DNA of 60,000 nt from Liolophura sinensis (taxonomy: Eukaryota > Mollusca > Polyplacophora > Chitonida > Chitonidae): the NCBI RefSeq assembly GCF_032854445.1, contig NC_088303.1:30609265-30669264 (forward strand), in the 5' to 3' direction. The position numbers were made by a program, and so were the translations under genes. The notes below the pieces were generated by a model that worked only from the letters and a program-made list of their open reading frames with translations, did no database searches and was not told where the DNA came from. Of this stretch, positions 1-11,305 are shown piece after piece (the first letter of the stretch is position 1; every line of letters starts with the position of its first letter).

Positions 1-430
1 ATATAACATTGCACAACAGTGTTGCAGATATCTACTTTCAAGTGAGTAAATATCGATATGAATATAATGTTTCACAGCAGTGATGTAAATATCTACTTTC
101 AAGTGAGTATATATCAGTATGAATATATTACACAACAGTGTTTCAAATATCTACATTCAAGCAAGTATATATCAGTATGAATATAATGTTGCACAACACT
201 GTTGCAAATATCTACTTTCAAGTGAGTGTATCAGTACGAATATTATATTACACAACAGTGTTGCAAATTATCTACTTTCAAGTGAGTATATCAATATGAA
301 TATATTACACAATAGTGTTGCAGATATCTACATTCAAGTGAGTGTATATCATTATGAATATAATATTACACAACAGTGTTGCAAATGTCTACTTTCAAGT
401 GTATGTGTATGTATATTAATGTGAATATAA
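1..430. repeat. Minisatellite, ~57-60 bp unit
   Basis: About seven imperfect head-to-tail units, each holding the core CAACAGTGTTGCAAATATCT followed by TTCAAGTGAGTATATATCA. The array is already running at base 1, so its left edge lies outside the window. Small length differences between units disrupt any frame, and the 101-codon open frame across it is a by-product of the repeat. Confidence 0.93.
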
Positions 431-1356
431 ACATTTGCGAATGTGAATAACTTCAGAGCGTCAGATAACTTCAGGTGTTTTAGCTGGTGTGCAGCGTCCT
501 GATTTTTGCCATATCTGTAGACATAAGGATAAAACATGTACATTTTCATATTCATGCTTATTTACATGGTTTTGAAAAATTGGCAGTATTGTCACACTAA
601 ACTAGACAGCTGAAGGTTCCCACAATCAGCATCCTTTTTTATGGGCTAAGTTTGTGCTGATTTTCTTTTTTTTTTTAATTATGTGGGTTTTATTGTTTGC
701 TTTTTTCTTGTAACTGCACGATTGTACATGCAGTATTCAGCAGAAATTTTTTTCAGTGACTGACTGAATTAGGTCATCTTAGGTGCATGCTTTGCTATAT
801 TAATCCTTGATTATCTGTGGGTATCATAGCTCCACCCATTCCTTGATTGACACCTGTGTGTGGCTGTATACTTTGCCTCAGCTTCCGTCTGAAATTTTTA
901 AAAAGTAAGAACCTGTGCTCGGTGAGGTCTGTTATTTTCAGTTTTTATGTAGACGTTAACACAATTTACGAGTGTGCATCAGACCTGAACGAAATTCTGA
1001 CCTACATGTAGCTAATTAGCATACAGAGTGTGTTTTCAGTGCAGACCAGACATGTGTTGGACTTTTACAACCTCCTGCCTTAGGGAGTTTGGTAACCTAG
1101 CTGACATAACACTTGTACTGAAAGAACTCCTTCAGCTATCTCAGACTTTATGTAACATTCTGTATTAATGTCACAACCAACACGAATGTATTTGTTACAT
1201 CAGCAGTAAGCCAAACTTCCCCAGTGGCTAGTCAATGTTCAGTGAAGAGTTGTCATTTGAGTTATGAAGTATCAGGCAAAAATTATTATTTTTTATGATT
1301 AACTGTGTAAAAAAAAATGTGAAAAAAAAAAAAAACAAGAGCATACAGAATGTGAA
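431..1356. other. No gene recognised
   Basis: AT-rich sequence with T and A homopolymers (about 665-678 and 1321-1335). I see no splice-flanked open frame and no repeat family shared with the rest of the window. Confidence 0.6.
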
Positions 1357-2166
1357 TCCTTATGTGATGTGTTATGTGTCTGTTGTTTTTTCATTGTCTG
1401 TCATCCTGATGTGATGTGTTATGTGTCTGTTGTTTTTTTCATTGTCTGTCATCCTTATGTGATGTGTTATGTGTCTGTTGTTTTTTCATTGTCTGTCATC
1501 CTTATGTGATGTGTTATGTGTCTGTTGTTTTATCATTGTCTGTCATCCTTATGTGATGTGTTATGTTTCTGTTGTTTTTTCATTGTCTGTCATCCTTATG
1601 TGATGTGTTATGTGTCTGTTGTTTTTTCATTGTCTGTCATCCTTATGTGATGTGTTATGTGTCTGTTGTTTTTTCATTGTCTGTCATCCTTATGTGATGT
1701 GTTATGTGTCTGTTGTTTTTTCATTGTCTGTCATCCTTATGTGATGTGTTATGTGTCTGTTGTTTTTTCATTGTCTGTCATCCTTATGTGATGTGTTATG
1801 TGTCTGTTGTTTTTTCATTGTCCGTCATCCTTATGTGATGTGTTATGTGTCTGTTGTTTTTTCATTGTCTGTCATCCTTATGTGATGTGTTATGTTTCTG
1901 TTGTTTTTTCATTGTCTGTCATCCTTATGTGATGTGTTATGTGTCTGTTGTTTTTTCATTGTCTGTCATCCTTATGTGATGTGTTATGTGTCTGTTGTTT
2001 TTTCATTGTCTGTCATCCTTATGTGATGTGTTATGTGTCTGTTGTTTTTTCATTGTCTGTCATCCTTATGTGATGTGTTATGTGTCTGTTGTTTTTTCAT
2101 TGTCTGTCATCCTTATGTGATGTGTTATGTGTCTGTTGTTTTTTCATTGTCTGTCATCCTTATATG
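1357..2166. repeat. Minisatellite, 47 bp unit x ~17
   Basis: Near-identical 47-bp units with core TGATGTGTTATGTGTCTGTT followed by a T-run, CATTGTCTGTCATCC. Divergence is very low, mostly single substitutions such as GTGTCTG/GTTTCTG and the length of the T-run, which points to recent expansion or strong homogenisation. Confidence 0.97.
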
Positions 2167-2970
2167 ATCATGGCCTATATAATTATGAACAGCATGTCCC
2201 ACATGCTCTGAGATCAGTTAGCCATGTTCCCAGCTCCCCTTCCACACTAACCACTCTGAACCGTTGCATTCATTATCCTGGAATTTGGTCCTGTCATCTG
2301 CGCTGTCTCCAAAGCGCCAACGCTGCTGTATGCCACAAAAAGAGGCGTCCATTGACCTTAAAGTAATTCTGAATTCATATCACCTCGTTATGTGGTAATA
2401 ATAAAGGCCATAGCATTGCAAATAACACAGATGTAACTGATACACCCACTCAGACAGCATCAGAATGTCGCGAGTCACCATTTTCAAGTCGTGACTCGGT
2501 TTGCTAGGGTGGACTCGTCTCAAAATTAAGACTATCTTTCTTCACAATATGATTGATTATAGATCATTTCTGTTCATTATTAATGCACAAATTAAAGATT
2601 CCAAAGAATTTGGTGTACAGCTAATTGGTTTCAATCAAATCATTCCAAGAGTTTATCTTTTTCTGGACGATGCTGAGTGCGGCCATGTCAAATTGAAAAT
2701 GGCGGTTAGCAAAGTTTGGCTTACCGCCCATGTAACAGATACATTTATGTTAATTGTGACATTATGGTCTTTATTATTCACAAATAACTAGGTGATATGA
2801 GGTAAGAATTACTGAAGGATTACAGGAAACATGTTTTTTAGCAAACAGTGTTGATATGTTGAGGACAGCACATGCGGAAGGACCGAGTTCCAGGTTAGTA
2901 AATGGAAGAGTACAGATCTGTATTTCTGAAAGCTAAACTGGGAAGAATGAAACAGATCTCAGATCTAGGC
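2167..2970. other. No gene recognised
   Basis: Spacer between two large minisatellites. Open frames of 79 and 96 codons cross it but have no convincing splice sites, signal or recognisable motif. Confidence 0.55.
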
Positions 2971-4985
2971 ACACACCCATTCTCTCACAATAAACCATAC
3001 TGTACATGAACATTGTAAACAGCTGGACACACTTGCTCTCTCACCATAACCAGACTGTACATGCACATTGTAAACAGCTGGACACACTTGCTCTCTCACC
3101 ATAAACCAAACTGTACATGTACATTGTAAACAGCAGGACATGCTTGCTCTCTCACCATGAACCAGACTGTACATATACATTGTAAACAGCTGGACACACT
3201 TGCTCTCTCACCATAAACCAGACTGTACGTTTATATTGTAAACAGCTGGACACACGTACTCTCTCACCATAAACCAGACTGTACATGTATATTGTAAACA
3301 GCTGGGCACACTTGTTCTCTCACCATAAACCAGACTGTACATGTACATTGTAAATAGCTGGACACACTTGCTCTCTCACCATAAACCAGACTGTACATGT
3401 ACATTGTAAACAGCTGGACACATTTGCTCTCTCACCATAAACCAGACTGTACATGTACATTGTAAACAGCTGGACACACTTGCTCTCTCACCATAAACCA
3501 GACTACATGTACATTGTAAACAGCTGGACACACTTGCTCTGTCACCATAAACCAGACTGTACATGTACATTGTAAACAGCTGGGACACTTGCTCTCTCAC
3601 CATGAACCAGACTGTGCATGTGCATTGTAAACAGCTGGGCACACTTGCTCTCTCACCATAAACCAGACTGTACATGTACATTGTAAACAGCTGGACACAT
3701 TTGCTCTGTCACCATAAACCAGACTACATGTACATTGTAAACAGCTGGACACACTTGCTCTCTCACCATAAACCAGACTGTACATGTACATTGTAAACAG
3801 CTGGACACATTTGCTCTCTCACCATGAACCAGACTGTACATGTACATTGTAAACAGCTGGGCACACTTGCTCTCTCACCATGAACCAGACTGTGCATGTG
3901 CATTGTAAACAGCTGGACACACTTGCTCTCTCACCATAAACCAGACTGTACATGTACATTGTAAACAGCTGGACACATTTGCTCTGTCACCATAAACCAG
4001 ACTACATGTACATTGTAAACAGCTGGACACACTTGCTCTCTCACCATAAACCAGACTGTACATGTACATTGTAAACAGCTGGGCACACTTGCTCTCTCAC
4101 CATGAACCAGACTGTACATATACATTGTAAACAGCTGGACACACGTACTCTCTCACCATAAACCAGACTGTGCATGTACATTGTAAACAGCTGGACACAC
4201 TTGCTCTCTCACCATGAACCAGACTGTACATGTACATTGTAAACAGCTGGGCACACTTGCTCTCTCACCATAAACCAGACTGTACATGTACATTGTAAAC
4301 AGCTGGACACACTTGCTCTCTCACCATAAACCAGACTGTACATGTACATTGTAAACAGCTGGACACATTTGCTCTCTCACCATAAACCAGACTGTGCATG
4401 TACATTGTAAACAGCTGGACACACTTGCTCTCTCACCATGAACCAGACTGTACATGTACATTGTAAACAGCTGGACACATTTGCTCTCTCACCATAAACC
4501 AGACTGTGCATGTACATTGTAAACAGCAGGACACATTTGCTCTCTCACCATAAACCAGACTGTACGTGTACATTGTAAACAGCTGGGCACACTTGCTCTC
4601 TCACCATAAACCAGACTGTACATGTACATTGTAAACAGCAGGACACATTTGCTCTGTCACCATAAACCAGACTGTACATGTACATTGTAAACAGCAGGAC
4701 ACATTTGCTCTCTCACCATAAACCAGACTGTACATGTACATTGTAAACAGCTGGACACACTTGCTCTCTCACCATAAACCAGACTGTACATGTACATTGT
4801 AAACAGCTGGACACACTTGCTCTCTCACCATAAACCAGACTGTGCATGTACATTGTAAACAGCTGGACACACTTGCTCTCTCACCATAAACCAGACTGTA
4901 CATGTACATTGTAAACAGCTGGACACACTTGTTCTCTCACCATAAACCAGACTGTACGTGTACATTGTAAACAGCTTTGCACACT
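2971..4985. repeat. Minisatellite, 56 bp unit x ~36, with higher-order structure
   Basis: The longest array in the window. The unit contains CAGACTGTACATGTACATTG, then AAACAGCTGGACACACTTG and CTCTCTCACCATAAA. Some units lose two bases (GACTACATG instead of GACTGTACATG). Two stretches, starting near 3597 and 3875, repeat at 278 bp (five units minus 2 bp) with the same variant order. The many 64-101 codon minus-strand open frames are repeat artefacts: the 56-bp period shifts frame every unit. Confidence 0.98.
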
Positions 4986-5800
4986 TTAATACTCTTCCAT
5001 CCGAAACATGTTTTATCAGTTATCTAGGCAATATTACAAACACTAACAGCACTATAAAAAAATTGCCTTTCTGTCTGTCGAGGAAAAGAAACCTGATAGA
5101 CATTGTTGAGTGACATCGTTGATCAGTTGAGAATCCTGCATTCCTGGACTCTTGGAGACGTATAAGCACTGTAGTGTCCTGATCAAACCCAATGTCATTT
5201 AACATTTTACTGCTAGATAAAACAGTGTGCAATGTCGCTGAGGTCGAATTAGTGTAATGTAAGCCTTGTTTTAGGAATTCCAGTCATTGTTATGTAAGGC
5301 CGGTCTTTGAATTGTCTACACGAGTTCTCTTCCACTCAGGTTGAATGAAGTCTATGAACTGCTTGTGGGTATTACTTTTTATGGAGCTGAAGTCTCCAAG
5401 TTGTATAAGTCTTGTGATGTAAGGGACTTGGCTGGTTTTAAAGGGTTAAGTAATGTGCATGTAATTGATATCTATTAATGAGGTGGATCAGGTTCAGACA
5501 AAAACGTTCAGACAAACGTGAAACCGTGGATCATACATGTGTGTAGACGCTGTCTGTGTTGCCTGGAATGACTTTCATGTACCAATTTAAGTGACGATTT
5601 TGCATTTTTGCCGTAAGAATTTCAGAAAGAAAGATATCAATGCTACACATTACAGAATTTGACTTGTAAATTTGTCCATGACTAGAGTTGAAATTTCAAT
5701 CTCATTTTTAAAGATCTTAGAAAGGTGGTTTGTTTGCTTCAATGACTTGACTGTTTATTAAGCACATTTACCCCTAAAAGTCATGATTTCTGTTTTGTAT
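4986..5800. other. No gene recognised
   Basis: Unique-looking AT-rich sequence. A 70-codon minus frame at 5020-5232 has no supporting splice sites or motif. Confidence 0.55.
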
Positions 5801-5886
5801 CCTTCCACCATATAATGCTGGCTGCAGTCATACAAATGAAATATTCTTGAGTACAGCGTAAAACATCAATAAAAAAAAAATCAAAT
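5801..5886 (+). mobile_element. SINE-A, 3' fragment
   Basis: The last ~85 bp of SINE-A: TAATGCTGGCTGCAGTC, then GAAATATTCTTGAGTACAGC, then an A-rich tail ending TCAAAT. It is 5'-truncated, as is common for LINE-mobilised SINEs. Confidence 0.85.
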
Positions 5887-6814
5887 CATGATATTTCTCA
5901 TGTATAGCCTATGCTAAGTTCTGTGTGACACATTTGTGAGTTTGTAGATTGTGAGAAATTACAGTCAAGTCCCAGTATGCATATTTGAGAAAAGCAGTTC
6001 TGGGCGTACAATTTGGTCTGTTATTTAATGCTGTGAAGAGACATGCACGAAAAAAAAAAATACAAGAGAAATGTCACAGCTTAGCTTTTCACAATGTTGA
6101 TCTAGTGTGTGTGAGTATGTAAATGTGATTTATATATTCAGGATTTAATCAGCCTGTTGTAAATGGGCCTTCGGAATACACATTGATGGGTGACATAGGT
6201 ACAAGCTCGTGCGCTATGAATCACGCTCCGTAGCAGTGACTGACCCGATTACCTCATTCTCATGTGCTTCCCCTATCTTGATTCTGCCAAACATACCTAT
6301 AGCCTTGATTTGCTTGTACATGTATATGTATGTAAGTACATTACACTTCACTCATGATAATTGTGTGATGTAAAATTTCTCAATAAGGTTTACAAGGAAT
6401 GACAGTGGCCATATACAGGTATATGGGAGAAAATTCTTGTGAACGCACTGAAAATAAGGCCCTACTCAGATGTTCTGTAAGGAGCTTTTTTTTAAGGAAA
6501 ATCTGTGAGTTGATCCATTGCTAGTGCAGTACAAAGTTTTTAAAATAATATCTTAACCACAGAGTGCCCTAATTTTTCACAGTGGGTCAGATTATGTGAG
6601 GCTTTATTTTTTTTTTCAGGATGACTCAGTACTATATGTGTGTGTATTTTGTTGAAAGAGTATAAAATGTCACCTACACCTGTAATACAGATATTCTTGC
6701 TGGCTTGAGTCAGGGTTGAGTCTGTTCAGAGTCTTGTTTATGTAATCATATTAATTGTTATAATGGTTATGGTGATAATACTAATCTTCATTTTCTGAGA
6801 GATCAGTCGTCATA
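5887..6814. other. No gene recognised
   Basis: AT-rich with short homopolymers (A-run near 6050, T-runs near 6490 and 6610). No splice-supported frame seen. Confidence 0.55.
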
Positions 6815-7238
6815 CTTGCCCATGTTCATCTTCCCACATGCCCTTGTTCATCTTCTTCCCACATGTTGTTCATCTTTCCACATGTTGTTCATCTTCCGAC
6901 ATGCCCTTGTTCATTTTCCCACATGTTGTTCATCTTCCCACATGCCCTTGTTCATCTTCCCACATGCCCTTGTTCATCTTCCCACATGCCCTTGTTCATC
7001 TTCCCACATGCCCTTGTTCATCTTCCCACATGTTGTTCATCTTCCCACATGCCCTTGTTCATCTTCCCACATGCCCTTGTTCATCTTCCCACATGTTGTT
7101 CATCTTCCCACATGCCCTTGTTCATCTTCCCACATGCCCTTGTTCATCTTCCCACATGTTGTTCATCTTCCCACATGCCCTTGTTCATCTTCCCACATGC
7201 CCTTGTTCATCTTCCCACGTGTTGTTCGTCTTCCCACA
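6815..7238. repeat. Minisatellite of mixed 22-bp and 19-bp units
   Basis: Units are CCTTGTTCATCTTCCCACAT plus GC (22 bp) and a 19-bp form that lacks the CCC triplet (TTGTTCATCTTCCCACATG). In the right half they follow a 22+22+19 = 63 bp super-unit repeated about three times. Because 63 is divisible by three and the unit has no stop on this strand, all three plus frames stay open for 142-148 codons (HLPTCPCSSSHMPLFIFPH-type peptides). That is expected from the repeat and is not evidence of a gene. Confidence 0.96.
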
Positions 7239-7637
7239 GATTAGTTTTTACTATTCCAGTATATGCTGTCCTGATTCAAAATGAAAACAAAGTCAGAATT
7301 CAAAAGTAGTATTTGATTCAATTTTTTTTTTTAGTTTTTTATCTGGTTAAATTTATATGTTCATTTTTAATTGGGCTGGTGTCCAGTGTATTTCAAAGCT
7401 GCAAAACATGGAAAGAACATTGAAACAAAAATGAATTTAACCTTTTATTGAACTTTTAAATACATGATAAAATCTATCAGATACCTTGGTATCTGTGCCA
7501 ACAATACGCCACCTGACAAAATGCACTTTGAGTGACAACTGTATTCTGTGCAGTTGTTATCTGCTTGTGTTTTTGCTGGCTGACTTCAGTTGGGTAATTG
7601 GGTGATATATTCTTGAGTTAAGATATTGATCTATATA
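7239..7637. other. No gene recognised
   Basis: Short spacer between the 22/19 array and a SINE. Nothing recognised. Confidence 0.5.
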
Positions 7638-7797
7638 TTTATGTATTTGATTGGTGTTTTATGCCATACTCAAGAATATTTCACTTATACAACGATAGCA
7701 AGCATTATGGTGGGAGGAAACCTGGGGGAAGCTCAAGACCATATGCAGATTGCTGGCAGACCTTCCCACCTAAGGCTGGAGAAATTGAGCAGAAATC
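7638..7797 (-). mobile_element. SINE-A, 5'-truncated copy
   Basis: On the plus strand it begins at the element's 3' end (TATTTGATTGGTGTTTTATG) and runs through CTCAAGAATATTTCACTTAT, the GGAGGAAACC block and TGGCAGACCTTCCCACC. It is truncated before the tRNA-related head and is diverged. Confidence 0.9.
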
Positions 7798-7964
7798 GAG
7801 CAGAAATCAAATTAACATAAGTTACATGCATATTTTTGTCAAAAAACTTTAAGGCAGTGTAGAATTAGAGTAAATGACCTTGAACTTCTTGTGACTACAT
7901 TGCACATAGGGCCTGATTTAGGGCCTTGGTGTAGATGGAAAATTTCTGATGCTGTGTGAAAAGT

Positions 7965-8425
7965 TCTTTGAAATAGTGGGAAACTTGAGACTGTATACAT
8001 TCATTAAGTATTTTTCAGTACAGTGGTTTCCTGACACTGTGTGAAAGTTTCCTGACACAGTGGGAAAGTTTGACACAGTTTGAAAGTTTCCTAACAGCGT
8101 ATGAAGTTTCCTGACACCGTATGAAGTTTCTTGATGTAGTGTCAAAGCTTCCTGATAAAGTATGAAAGTTTCCTCATTAACTTCCCTGACAATGTGCAAA
8201 AGTTTTCTGATTAAGAATGAATGTTTCCTGACACGGTATGAAAGTTTCCAGACACTGTGTGAAACTGACACTGTATTTGTACAATATCTATGTGAAAGTT
8301 TCTTGACACAGTGTGAAAATTTCCTGACACAGTGTGAAAGTTTTCTGACACCTTCAGAAAGTTTCCCGATGCAGCACGCAAGTTTCTTAACACATTGTGA
8401 AAGTTTGCAGGCACTGTGTGAACAT
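7965..8425. repeat. Degenerate ~21 bp minisatellite
   Basis: Repeats of GTGTGAAAGTTTCCTGACAC with many substitutions and some 24-27 bp spacings. The period is mostly a multiple of three, so long frames exist on both strands: 205 codons on minus with a 7-residue K-L-S-H-C-V-R rhythm, and 102 codons on plus. I treat these as artefacts, since both strands are open equally and no splice or start context supports either. Confidence 0.85.
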
Positions 8426-9058
8426 TTAATAATGGATTGCAGAACTGAAGTAATACCAGCAAAAATGTAACCATTATTACATATTCCTTTACTGGGCTGT
8501 GAAATGAAATGTGAAGCCCTTGGTTGAGAGAACAAGCCATCATTGATACATGGGTAGTTTTCTCAGAGGTGGATATGAACCTTTCCCCCCCAATTTCCCC
8601 TCATTACATGTCGGTGAGTCATCTAGCTACACAGTTGGAGGTTGACCACCCCCTATGCTAGCCTCATCTCGCTTCCAGACAAGTACATGCGCAGCAATCT
8701 TACTGCCTTTATACATGTAGTAAGTGCACTAGATACAGATACGCCTGCCAGACATTATGTAGACCTACTTCTGTCTCCTTGGGTGCTCCTCTTGCATGTC
8801 TTGTGGATGAAAACTTACTGACATAGTAACCGAGATCTGTGATGGTGGGGGGTGGGGTGGAAGAGGGGTACGGGTTGGCAGTCACAACATACGTCATCAG
8901 ATAACCAGGTGTAACCAGTCCTACTGTCAGAGGCAGACACTGGTTGAAAACTTGGCCATCTTTAGCCTAATCTCTCCCTTCCTTTAATTGTATCAGTCCA
9001 TTTAAATATACTTGCATGTGCATGTGTATGAAGTTACATAACATGGGGAGAACAGGCA
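8426..9058. other. No gene recognised
   Basis: Includes a pyrimidine-rich patch near 8580-8605 and a G-rich patch near 8845-8872. No supported exon. Confidence 0.5.
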
Positions 9059-9285
9059 TCAAACCCAGGTCGTGTCATACCAAAGACTTCAAAAATAAAT
9101 GATACTTGTTACTGTCTCGCTTGGTGCAGCACTGAGAGGAAAGAGCAAAGAAAGAGGACTTGCTGGCCCCGATATCCTGGGGTGTATTTGGCATGATACT
9201 TCAGTGGTGGCATTACTTTGGGGGCATTGTTTCGCCCTACCACAAGAAGACACAGTATATGCACACTCACATATTATATGATTCT
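9059..9285 (+). mobile_element. SINE-C, partial copy
   Basis: Starts within a tRNA-like head at CATCAAACCCAGGTCGTGTC (B-box region). The body includes GGTACTTG-like ATACTTGTTACTGTC, GGCATGATACTTCAGTGGTG and ACACAGTATATGCACAC, matching the copies at 17906-18180 (+) and 34036-34250 (-). Open frames of about 60-68 codons here are read-through of the SINE. Confidence 0.75.
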
Positions 9286-10690
9286 GTGTCGTCATATGAC
9301 TGAAATATTGTTAAACATACTATGTAAGCATACATACATACATCTGTGGGTACATGTGTTACATTTATGTGGTATTTCAGATAAACTTGAACCTGAGTGT
9401 TTTTCATGATCAGTTGTTTGTTAGTAATTTTCAGTGGCAGATGATTGTATGATGTCAAACTTTAAAAACTTAGGACTGAAAGAACTTAGGTCAGTCTTCT
9501 GACAGTGACAAGTTTAGGTTTGTTGTCGTGTATGGTGACAATGAAGTAAACATGGCTTAGTTTTCCTGCTCCTTTCTTTGAAAATGCAATTTGCCCTGGA
9601 TTTGTCAACCATGTACCCAGAACCATGTTCCCAGAATTTATTTGAAAACAAAATACAGTTGAAAGGAATAAAAAAAAAAGCAAGAAAGACAAAAAGCAAA
9701 CTGAAAACCTAAATAACGAAATAAATCAAAGTCAAATTATATGAACCTTTTTGATACTTGTAACTTGAATTGTAATCCGATGAGTCATTTGTGTGTCAGC
9801 AGTGTTGATTGAGGAAAGCTAATGATATTTGTCACACATGCAGATTTTACTTTGTCATGGATGTGTGTCTGACCTACATGTAGAACTGTGTTCATGTAAT
9901 ATTTCGTTCTATTTAGAAATCATGCTAGTCTCTTTATTAGGTTATGAGAAGAGAAAAAAAACATTCCTTTTTTGTGATATTTTTAAATATGGTTTCTTTG
10001 TTATCAGGCTTACATGCTGTTTGGAATGTCAGTGGCAAAGTTTCTATTGTAAGCTATACAGAAATTAAAAAAAAAAAAATCAATAATTAAACACCTGTGA
10101 CACCTGTTAAAAATAGCTGACTCAGGGTGAGTGACCTAGCTGTATCCTTTGTCATTGACACTTTACACAGCCTAAAATTACGCCTTATGTGTTATTTTTA
10201 TTTTTGTTTTTATTAAATTCCTTTGTAAAATTTAACTGACATCTGTGAAATAAAAGTTTACTAGGAATGGGATAATCAGGTTAGATGGTTCAATACAAGG
10301 TGCTTGTCTTTCAGTCACTATAGCTAAGTCAACCCAGTCTTATACACAGAAGAGGAAAAACTGAAACTGGTAGAGGGAAACCTGAATTAGTACAAGGAAA
10401 CCTGGAACTGGGAGCAGATGTACATGGAATTTATGTTGATTCCTGAATTCTCAATCTGTAGGCTGTTGGTGACAGTAAGCAATCATTAACGCAGCCTAAT
10501 GCATGTCTTGTCTTTTACCATTGTAAGAGTGAAAAATTTGTGACTTTAAATGAATAAGAAAAATTAAAATATTCTCTAGTACATGCACTTCACAAAAATA
10601 CTGGCTCCTAAAACATGCTCTGTGACACTTTAAAATGTCAAAGCTTAGACTAGTTTGGAATTGTAGGTAATGAGAAGACAAGAGTAGAGC
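9286..10690. other. No gene recognised
   Basis: AT-rich sequence with A-runs near 9670 and 10070. The 79- and 75-codon frames lack acceptor and donor context. A short imperfect repeat of GAGGAAAAACTG and GAGGGAAACCTG lies at about 10350-10410. Confidence 0.5.
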
Positions 10691-10922
10691 TAGAGAGGTC
10701 AGACTATGTCCATATGCATGCAAGAGAGGTCAGGCTATGTCCATATGCATGTAAGAGAGGTCACAATATGTCCATATGCATGTAATAGAGGTCAGGCTAT
10801 GTCCATATGCATGTAAGAGAGGTCACACCATGTCCATATGCATGTAAGAGAGGTCACACCATGTCCGTATGCATGTCAAACGATGTCTATGTGCATGTCA
10901 CACCATGTCCATATGCATGTTG
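10691..10922. repeat. Minisatellite, ~31 bp unit x ~7
   Basis: Units of TATGTCCATATGCATGTAAG plus AGAGGTCA. The last two units are shortened (GTCACACCATGTCCATATG), giving the array a ragged right edge. Confidence 0.93.
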
Positions 10923-11126
10923 GAGGTTTTCCTATAAAACCTAACAATCTAACTCTGAAGTGCATGTAGCATGGCACCTACATGTATATTTTCTCAAATG
11001 TAAAGTTTCAAACAAGACTTGGGGTAAGAAAGAAAACTTTTTTGCACAGAGTATAAGGGTGTTCACATCTTGATCTTGATGATTAACCCATGTTACTCAC
11101 ACCTATGTTTTTTGTGTGTTGTGCAG

Positions 11127-11305
11127 GAAGGGGATGGAGGAAGACCTGGTTCCAACTCGTTACCTGACGCGTCTGTCAAGACTTGCGGTAGACTCTGACC
11201 TGGACTCTGACTTGGACGATGTGGAGAGTGGTGATGAGACAGAAGGTTCAGTGTCATCACGGCAAAGGACGAAACGGCTAAGTCTGGGAAACTTAGGACC
11301 AGGGG
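11127..11305 (+). CDS. Internal coding exon of an unidentified gene (acidic, Ser-rich)
   Basis: A 179-bp exon candidate. The acceptor is TTTTTTGTGTGTTGTGCAG ending at 11126 and the donor is GGGG|GTGAGC at 11306. The frame gives 59 whole codons, entering in phase 2 and leaving in phase 1. The peptide opens KGMEEDLVPTRYLTRLSRLA, continues with an acidic run VDSDLDSDLDDVESGDETEG, and ends with a basic Ser stretch SVSSRQRTKRLSLGNLGPG. The acidic run and RTKRLSLG (a plausible basophilic-kinase site) suggest a disordered cytosolic or nuclear segment. I do not recognise the family. Codon use is richer in G and C than the flanks, and both splice sites agree with the frame. A 43-bp minisatellite begins immediately inside the downstream intron. 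The exit phase does not match the 21136 exon, so the two cannot be joined directly. Confidence 0.62.

Noticed and set aside
1357-2166. Possible CRISPR array
   Set aside because: Units are contiguous 47-mers with no variable spacers between constant repeats, and the genome context is eukaryotic. The same holds for all other arrays here.
7918-8535. 205-codon minus frame with K-L-S-H-C-V rhythm
   Set aside because: Generated by the 21-bp minisatellite. The plus strand is open for 102 codons over the same region, and there is no signal, splice or domain support.
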